Positions 55,701-64,000 of a stretch of 64,000 nucleotides of DNA are shown here, one piece after another; the first letter of the stretch is position 1; each line of letters begins with the position of its first letter. The notes below the pieces were generated by a model. It saw nothing but the letters and a program-made list of their open reading frames with translations, did not search any database and had not been told where the DNA came from. This DNA is from Oasisia sp. SBJ-2009. Its lineage: Eukaryota; Annelida; Polychaeta; Sabellida; Siboglinidae. The DNA is taken from assembly GCA_964017155.1 (NCBI GenBank), contig OZ024854.1:53663441-53727440 (forward strand), in the 5' to 3' direction. Position numbers and translations under genes: made by a program.

Positions 55701-58700
55701 AGCAAATCGTTGAATAAGTTACATTTTAAGGAACTTTGCGTGCGATTTCAGATCCATTTCTTTTTAATAACAGTACCTGCATATTTGAGAAAGGTGATGA
55801 GCTGAAAACATAACTGATAGATGGTAAATGTGATCGTATACCAAGAAGGGACATGGTTTGCAAATTTCTCACTGCTCTCCCCGGTATCAATATAATTTTG
55901 ATTAGCAGACTATAATTAATTTAGTTTTGCAGCCTAATGATATTTGTGTGTTCTTTAAGCGCTATAATCCGTACCGATATACGCGCTTTCGGTTCTTCCA
56001 ATTAATGTTATTATTCCGTTCTTTGTTGAATTTAACAAGTAAAACAACTACATTTTCTGGATGTTTTATTAATATGTATTTTGGATCTGGCGGATTTAAT
56101 TGCTATATGACGTCACAGTCAGAAAACGCGGCGATAGCGTCACTGGGCGGAACGTCGTACGTTCTGTCTCCCGGTTACAGCCAAATACCGAGTGCTCGGC
56201 AGTGCGTGCTGCCCTCTATCGAATCAATTAAGGCTTCAAAACAGCTGTTTTGCTTGAATTCTCTGAATTAATTTGCCGCAAAGCTATGCGACTCAAACCT
56301 TGAGTAAAATCTTAATGACTAATCGCTATTTGACCTGAAAATAATGGCATCTGAGCTCAAACATGACTACCCGATTATAATAAAACAATGTTCAGTGTCA
56401 TTTTCCTCCACTGTAGCGAAAAATATCAAGGCATTTGTCAAGATGACTGTAAATATATCCCCGTATTAAGACGTCGTTAATGAGTGTATGAATATTAAAG
56501 CAAATCGTTGAATAAGTTACATTTTAAGGAACTTTGACTGCGATTTCAGATCCATTTCTTTTTAATAACAGTATCTGTATTTTGAGAAAGGTGATGAGCT
56601 GAAAAGCATAACTGATAGATGGTAAACGTGATCGTATACCAAAAAGGGACATGCTTTGCAAATTTCTCACTGCTCTCCCCGGTATCAAACTAATTTTGAT
56701 TAGCAGACTAAAATTAATTTAGTTTTGATGGCCTAATGATATTTGTGTATTCTTTAAGCGCTATAACCTGTACCGAAATACGCGCTTTCGGTTCTTCCAA
56801 TTAATGTTATTATTCCATTCTTTGGTGAATTTAACAAGTAAAACAACTACATTTTCTGGATGTTTTATTAATATGTATTTTGGATCTGGCGGATTTAATT
56901 GTTATATGACGTCACAGTCAGAAAACGCGGCGATAGCGTCACTGGGCGGAACGTTCTGTCTCCCGGTTACAGCCACCTACCGAGTGCTCGGCAGTGCGTG
57001 CTGCCCTCTATCGAATCAATTAAGGCTTCAAAACAGCTGTTTTGCTTGAATTCTCTGAATTAATTTGCCGCAAAGCTATGCGACTCAAACCTTGAGTAAA
57101 ATCTTAATGACTAATCGCTATTTGACCTGAAAATAATGGCATCTGAGCTCAAACATGACTACCCGATTATAATAAAACAATGTTCAGTGTCATTTTCCTC
57201 CACTGTAGCGAAAAATATCAAGGCATTTGTCAAGATGACTGTAAATATATCCCCGTATTAAGACGTCGTTAATGAGTGTATGAATATTAAAGCAAATCGT
57301 TGAATAAGTTACATTTTAAGGAACTTTGAGTGCGATTTCAGATCCATTTCTTTTTAATAACAGTACCTGCATTTTGAGAAAGGTGATGAGCTGAAAAGCA
57401 TAACTGATAGATGGTAAACGTGATCGTATACCAAAAAGGGACATGCTTTGCAAATTTCTCACTGCTCTCCCCGGTATCAAACTAATTTTGATTAGCAGAC
57501 TAAAATTAATTTAGTTTTACGGCCTAATGATATTTGTGTATTCTTTAAGCGCTATAACCTGTACCGAAATACGCGCTTTCGGTTCTTCCAATTAATGTTA
57601 TTATTCCATTCTTTGTTGAATTTAACAAGTAAAACAACTACATTTTCTGGATGTTTTATTAATATGTATTTTGGATCTGGCGGATTTAATTGTTATATGA
57701 CGTCACAGTCAGAAAACGCGGCGATAGCGTCACTGGGCGGAACGTTCTGTCTCCCGGTTACAGCCACCTACCGAGTGCTCGGCAGTGCGTGCTGCCCTCT
57801 ATCGAATCAATTAAGGCTTCAAAACAGTTGTTTTGCTTGAATTCTCTGAATTAATTTGCCGCAAAGCTATGCGACTCAAACCTTTAGTAAAATCTTAATG
57901 ACTAATCGCTATTTAACCCGAAAATGATGGCATCTGAGCTCAAACATGACAATCCGAGTATCATTAAACAGTGTTCAGAGGCATTTTCTTCCACTGTAGC
58001 CAAAAATATTAACGCTTTTGTCAAGATGACTGTAAATATATCCCCGTATTAAGACGTCGGAAATGAGTGTATGAATATTGAAGCAAATCGTTGAATAAGT
58101 TACATTTTAAGGAACTTTGCGTGCGATTTCAGATCCATTTCTTTTTAATAACAGTACCTGCATATTTGAGAAAGGTGATGAGCTGAAAACATAACTGATA
58201 GATGGTAAATGTGATCGTATACCAAGAAGGGACATGGTTTGCAAATTTCTCACTGCTCTCCCCGGTATCAATATAATTTTGATTAGCAGACTATAATTAA
58301 TTTAGTTTTGCAGCCTAATGATATTTGTGTGTTCTTTAAGCGCTATAATCCGTACCGATATACGCGCTTTCGGTTCTTCCAATTAATGTTATTATTCCGT
58401 TCTTTGTTGAATTTAACAAGTAAAACAACTACATTTTCTGGATGTTTTATTAATATGTATTTTGGATCTGGCGGATTTAATTGCTATATGACGTCACAGT
58501 CAGAAAACGCGGCGATAGCGTCACTGGGCGGAACGTCGTACGTTCTGTCTCCCGGTTACAGCCAAATACCGAGTGCTCGGCAGTGCGTGCTGCCCTCTAT
58601 CGAATCAATTAAGGCTTCAAAACAGCTGTTTTGCTTGAATTCTCTGAATTAATTTGCCGCAAAGCTATGCGACTCAAACCTTGAGTAAAATCTTAATGAC

Positions 58701-61700
58701 TAATCGCTATTTGACCTGAAAATAATGGCATCTGAGCTCAAACATGACTACCCGATTATAATAAAACAATGTTCAGTGTCATTTTCCTCCACTGTAGCGA
58801 AAAATATCAAGGCATTTGTCAAGATGACTGTAAATATATCCCCGTATTAAGACGTCGTTAATGAGTGTATGAATATTAAAGCAAATCGTTGAATAAGTTA
58901 CATTTTAAGGAACTTTGACTGCGATTTCAGATCCATTTCTTTTTAATAACAGTACCTGTATTTTGAGAAAGGTGATGAGCTGAAAAGCATAACTGATAGA
59001 TGGTAAACGTGATCGTATACCAAAAAGGGACATGCTTTGCAAATTTCTCACTGCTCTCCCCGGTATCAAACTAATTTTGATTAGCAGACTAAAATTAATT
59101 TAGTTTTGATGGCCTAATGATATTTGTGTATTCTTTAAGCGCTATAACCTGTACCGAAATACGCGCTTTCGGTTCTTCCAATTAATGTTATTATTCCATT
59201 CTTTGGTGAATTTAACAAGTAAAACAACTACATTTTCTGGATGTTTTATTAATATGTATTTTGGATCTGGCGGATTTAATTGTTATATGACGTCACAGTC
59301 AGAAAACGCGGCGATAGCGTCACTGGGCGGAACGTTCTGTCTCCCGGTTACAGCCACCTACCGAGTGCTCGGCAGTGCGTGCTGCCCTCTATCGAATCAA
59401 TTAAGGCTTCAAAACAGTTGTTTTGCTTGAATTCTCTGAATTAATTTGCCGCAAAGCTATGCGACTCAAACCTTTAGTAAAATCTTAATGACTAATCGCT
59501 GTTTAACCCGAAAATGATGGCATCTGAGCTCAAACATGACAATCCGAGTATCATTAAACAGTGTTCAGAGGCATTTTCTTCCACTGTAGCCAAAAATATT
59601 AACGCATTTGTCAAGATGACTGTAAATATATCCCCGTATTAAGACGTCGGAAATGAGTGTATGAATATTGAAGCAAATCGTTGAATAAGTTACATTTTAA
59701 GGAACTTTGCGTGCGATTTCAGATCCATTTCTTTTTAATAACAGTACCTGCATATTTGAGAAAGGTGATGAGCTGAAAACATAACTGATAGATGGTAAAT
59801 GTGATCGTATACCAAGAAGGGACATGGTTTGCAAATTTCTCACTGCTCTCCCCGGTATCAATATAATTTTGATTAGCAGACTATAATTAATTTAGTTTTG
59901 CAGCCTAATGATATTTGTGTGTTCTTTAAGCGCTATAATCCGTACCGATATACGCGCTTTCGGTTCTTCCAATTAATGTTATTATTCCGTTCTTTGTTGA
60001 ATTTAACAAGTAAAACAACTACATTTTCTGGATGTTTTATTAATATGTATTTTGGATCTGGCGGATTTAATTGCTATATGACGTCACAGTCAGAAAACGC
60101 GGCGATAGCGTCACTGGGCGGAACGTCGTACGTTCTGTCTCCCGGTTACAGCCAAATACCGAGTGCTCGGCAGTGCGTGCTGCCCTCTATCGAATCAATT
60201 AAGGCTTCAAAACAGCTGTTTTGCTTGAATTCTCTGAATTAATTTGCCGCAAAGCTATGCGACTCAAACCTTGAGTAAAATCTTAATGACTAATCGCTAT
60301 TTGACCTGAAAATAATGGCATCTGAGCTCAAACATGACTACCCGATTATAATAAAACAATGTTCAGTGTCATTTTCCTCCACTGTAGCGAAAAATATCAA
60401 GGCATTTGTCAAGATGACTGTAAATATATCCCCGTATTAAGACGTCGTTAATGAGTGTATGAATATTAAAGCAAATCGTTGAATAAGTTACATTTTAAGG
60501 AACTTTGACTGCGATTTCAGATCCATTTCTTTTTAATAACAGTACCTGCATTTTGAGAAAGGTGATGAGCTGAAAAGCATAACTGATAGATGGTAAACGT
60601 GATCGTATACCAAAAAGGGACATGCTTTGCAAATTTCTCACTGCTCTCCCCGGTATCAAACTAATTTTGATTAGCAGACTAAAATTAATTTAGTTTTACG
60701 GCCTAATGATATTTGTGTATTCTTTAAGCGCTATAACCTGTACCGAAATACGCGCTTTCGGTTGTTCCAATTAATGTTATTATTCCATTCTTTGTTGAAT
60801 TTAACAAGTAAAACAACTACATTTTCTGGATGTTTTATTAATATGTATTTTGGATCTGGCGGATTTAATTGTTATATGACGTCACAGTCAGAAAACGCCG
60901 CGATAGCGTCACTGGGCGGAACGTCGTACGTTCTGTCTCCCGGTTACAGCCACCTACCGAGTGCTCGGCAGTGCGTGCTGCCCTCTATCGAATCAATTAA
61001 GGCTTCAAAACAGTTGTTTTGCTTGAATTCTCTGAATTAATTTGCCGCAAAGCTATGCGACTCAAACCTTTAGTAAAATCTTAATGACTAATCGCTATTT
61101 AACCCGAAAATGATGGCATCTGAGCTCAAACATGACAATCCGAGTATCATTAAACAGTGTTCAGAGGCATTTTCTTCCACTGTAGCCAAAAATATTAACG
61201 CATTTGTCAAGATGACTGTAAATATATCCCCGTATTAAGACGTCGGAAATGAGTGTATGAATATTGAAGCAAATCGTTGAATAAGTTACATTTTAAGGAA
61301 CTTTGCGTGCGATTTCAGATCCATTTCTTTTTAATAACAGTACCTGCATATTTGAGAAAGGTGATGAGCTGAAAACATAACTGATAGATGGTAAATGTGA
61401 TCGTATACCAAGAAGGGACATGGTTTGCAAATTTCTCACTGCTCTCCCCGGTATCAATATAATTTTGATTAGCAGACTATAATTAATTTAGTTTTGCAGC
61501 CTAATGATATTTGTGTGTTCTTTAAGCGCTCTAATCCGTACCGATATACGCGCTTTCGGTTCTTCCAATTAATGTTATTATTCCGTTCTTTGTTGAATTT
61601 AACAAGTAAAACAACTACATTTTCTGGATGTTTTATTAATATGTATTTTGGATCTGGCGGATTTAATTGCTATATGACGTCACAGTCAGAAAACGCGGCG

Positions 61701-64000
61701 ATAGCGTCACTGGGCGGAACGTCGTACGTTCTGTCTCCCGGTTACAGCCAAATACCGAGTGCTCGGCAGTGCGTGCTGCCCTCTATCGAATCAATTAAGG
61801 CTTCAAAACAGCTGTTTTGCTTGAATTCTCTGAATTAATTTGCCGCAAAGCTATGCGACTCAAACCTTGAGTAAAATCTTAATGACTAATCGCTATTTGA
61901 CCTGAAAATAATGGCATCTGAGCTCAAACATGACTACCCGATTATAATAAAACAATGTTCAGTGTCATTTTCCTCCACTGTAGCGAAAAATATCAAGGCA
62001 TTTGTCAAGATGACTGTAAATATATCCCCGTATTAAGACGTCGTTAATGAGTGTATGAATATTAAAGCAAATCGTTGAATAAGTTACATTTTAAGGAACT
62101 TTGACTGCGATTTCAGATCCATTTCTTTTTAATAACAGTACCTGCATTTTGAGAAAGGTGATGAGCTGAAAAGCATAACTGATAGATGGTAAACGTGATC
62201 GTATACCAAAAAGGGACATGCTTTGCAAATTTCTCACTGCTCTCCCCGGTATCAAACTAATTTTGATTAGCAGACTAAAATTAATTTAGTTTTACGGCCT
62301 AATGATATTTGTGTATTCTTTAAGCGCTATATCCTGTACCAAAATACGCGCTTTCGGTTGTTCCAATTAATGTTATTATTCCATTCTTTGTTGAATTTAA
62401 CAAGTAAAACAACTACATTTTCTGGATGTTTTATTAATATGTATTTTGGATCTGGCGGATTTAATTGTTATATGACGTCACAGTCAGAAAACGCGGCGAT
62501 AGCGTCACTGGGCGGAACGTTCTGTTTCCCGGTTACAGCCACCTACCGAGTGCTCGGCAGTGCGTGCTGCCCTCTATCGAATCAATTAAGGCTTCAAAAC
62601 AGTTGTTTTGCTTGAATTCTCTGAATTAATTTGCCGCAAAGCTATGCGACTCAAACCTTTAGTAAAATCTTAATGACTAATCGCTATTTAACCCGAAAAT
62701 GATGGCATCTGAGCTCAAACATGACACTCCGAGTATCATTAAACAGTGTTCAGAGGCATTTTCTTCCACTGTAGCCAAAAATATTAACGCATTTGTCAAG
62801 ATGACTGTAAATATATCCCCGTATTAAGACGTCGGAAATGAGTGTATGAATATTGAAGCAAATCGTTGAATAAGTTACATTTTAAGGAACTTTGCGTGCG
62901 ATTTCAGATCCATTTCTTTTTAATAACAGTACCTGCATATTTGAGAAAGGTGATGAGCTGAAAAGCATAACTGATAGATGGTAAACGTGATCGTATACCA
63001 AAAAGGGACATGCTTTGCAAATTTCTCACTGCTCTCCCCGGTATCAAACTAATTTTGATTAGCAGACTAAAATTAATTTAGTTTTACGGCCTAATGATAT
63101 TTGTGTATTCTTTAAGCGCTATAACCTGTACCGAAATACGCGCTTTCGGTTCTTCCAATTAATGTTATTATTCCATTCTTTGTTGAATTTAACAAGTAAA
63201 ACAACTACATTTTCTGGATGTTTTATTAATATGTATTTTGGATCTGGCGGATTTAATTGTTATATGACGTCACAGTCAGAAAACGCGGCGATAGCGTCAC
63301 TGGGCGGAACGTTCTGTCTCCCGGTTACAGCCACCTACCGAGTGCTCGGCAGTGCGTGCTGCCCTCTATCGAATCAATTAAGGCTTCAAAACAGTTGTTT
63401 TGCTTGAATTCTCTGAATTAATTTGCCGCAAAGCTATGCGACTCAAACCTTTAGTAAAATCTTAATGACTAATCGCTATTTAACCCGAAAATGATGGCAT
63501 CTGAGCTCAAACATGACAATCCGAGTATCATTAAACAGTGTTCAGAGGCATTTTCTTCCACTGTAGCCAAAAATATTAACGCTTTTGTCAAGATGACTGT
63601 AAATATATCCCCGTATTAAGACGTCGGAAATGAGTGTATGAATATTGAAGCAAATCGTTGAATAAGTTACATTTTAAGGAACTTTGCGTGCGATTTCAGA
63701 TCCATTTCTTTTTAATAACAGTACCTGCATATTTGAGAAAGGTGATGAGCTGAAAACATAACTGATAGATGGTAAATGTGATCGTATACCAAGAAGGGAC
63801 ATGGTTTGCAAATTTCTCACTGCTCTCCCCGGTATCAATATAATTTTGATTAGCAGACTATAATTAATTTAGTTTTGCAGCCTAATGATATTTGTGTGTT
63901 CTTTAAGCGCTATAATCCGTACCGATATACGCGCTTTCGGTTCTTCCAATTAATGTTATTATTCCGTTCTTTGTTGAATTTAACAAGTAAAACAACTACA
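49793..64000. repeat. Satellite array, ~795-bp monomers in higher-order arrangement
   Basis: About 18 monomers fill the right end and run off the window. Equivalent points fall near 50355, 51154, 51951, 52749 (A), 53547 (B), 54338 (A), 55136 (B), 55927 (A), 56725 (B), 57516 (B), 58308 (A), 59106 (B), 59898 (A), 60696 (B), 61494 (A), 62292 (B), 63083 (B) and 63885 (A). Type A and B differ by a 7-bp deletion in most B copies (GGAACGTTCTG for GGAACGTCGTACGTTCTG) and many shared substitutions. The edge monomer at 49793 has an internal deletion of about 110 bp. The first three full units are more diverged, as expected at an array edge. A 114-codon frame in type A is frameshifted in B. Confidence 0.95.

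Overview
The window is nuclear DNA from an intron-rich animal, most likely a marine invertebrate. The protein-coding exons read very close to vertebrate orthologues. The intron-exon structure, tRNA-derived SINEs, hAT-, piggyBac- and TA-type non-autonomous transposons and LINE fragments fit a mollusc or other lophotrochozoan. The species assignment is inference only; nothing here names the organism.

Three genes lie head to tail on the minus strand. From right to left they are SSR4 (translocon-associated protein delta, complete, 6 coding exons, 173 aa), LARS1 (cytosolic leucyl-tRNA synthetase, complete, 30 coding exons, 1184 aa) and the 5' half of ACTR8 (actin-related protein 8 of the INO80 complex, 6 supported coding exons, continuing off the left edge). 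All LARS1 and SSR4 exons join in phase with consensus splice sites. From 49.8 kb to the right edge there is no gene, only a satellite of about 795-bp monomers.

The main discovery is that the introns of LARS1 carry at least 23 snoRNA-like sequences in the sense orientation. Fourteen copies of a 126-nt H/ACA RNA have two hairpins, an H box and an ACA tail. Their 5' pocket fits the conserved 28S peptidyl-transferase-region sequence AACGUGAGCUGGG (the yeast snR37 site, from memory). Six copies, some decayed, belong to a C/D RNA with a SNORD30/U30-like guide to 18S ACGAACGAGACU. Three copies belong to a second H/ACA-like family. The copies sit in different introns and share long flanks, so they spread by intron-to-intron duplication inside the host gene. 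Two duplicated blocks still show the start of intron 11, and one keeps its 5' splice site.

A second theme is tandem repeats that begin at splice junctions and copy the junction itself. They occur at the LARS1 exon 13 donor (38 bp x 11), the ACTR8 exon 5 acceptor (73 bp x 7) and the ACTR8 exon 2 donor (87 bp x 3, in frame). Repeats also abut the ACTR8 exon 6 donor (GT/GC microsatellite) and the LARS1 exon 24 acceptor (28 bp x about 46). Other notable structures are a roughly 710-bp near-perfect palindrome in LARS1 intron 29 and a higher-order satellite array with nested duplications.
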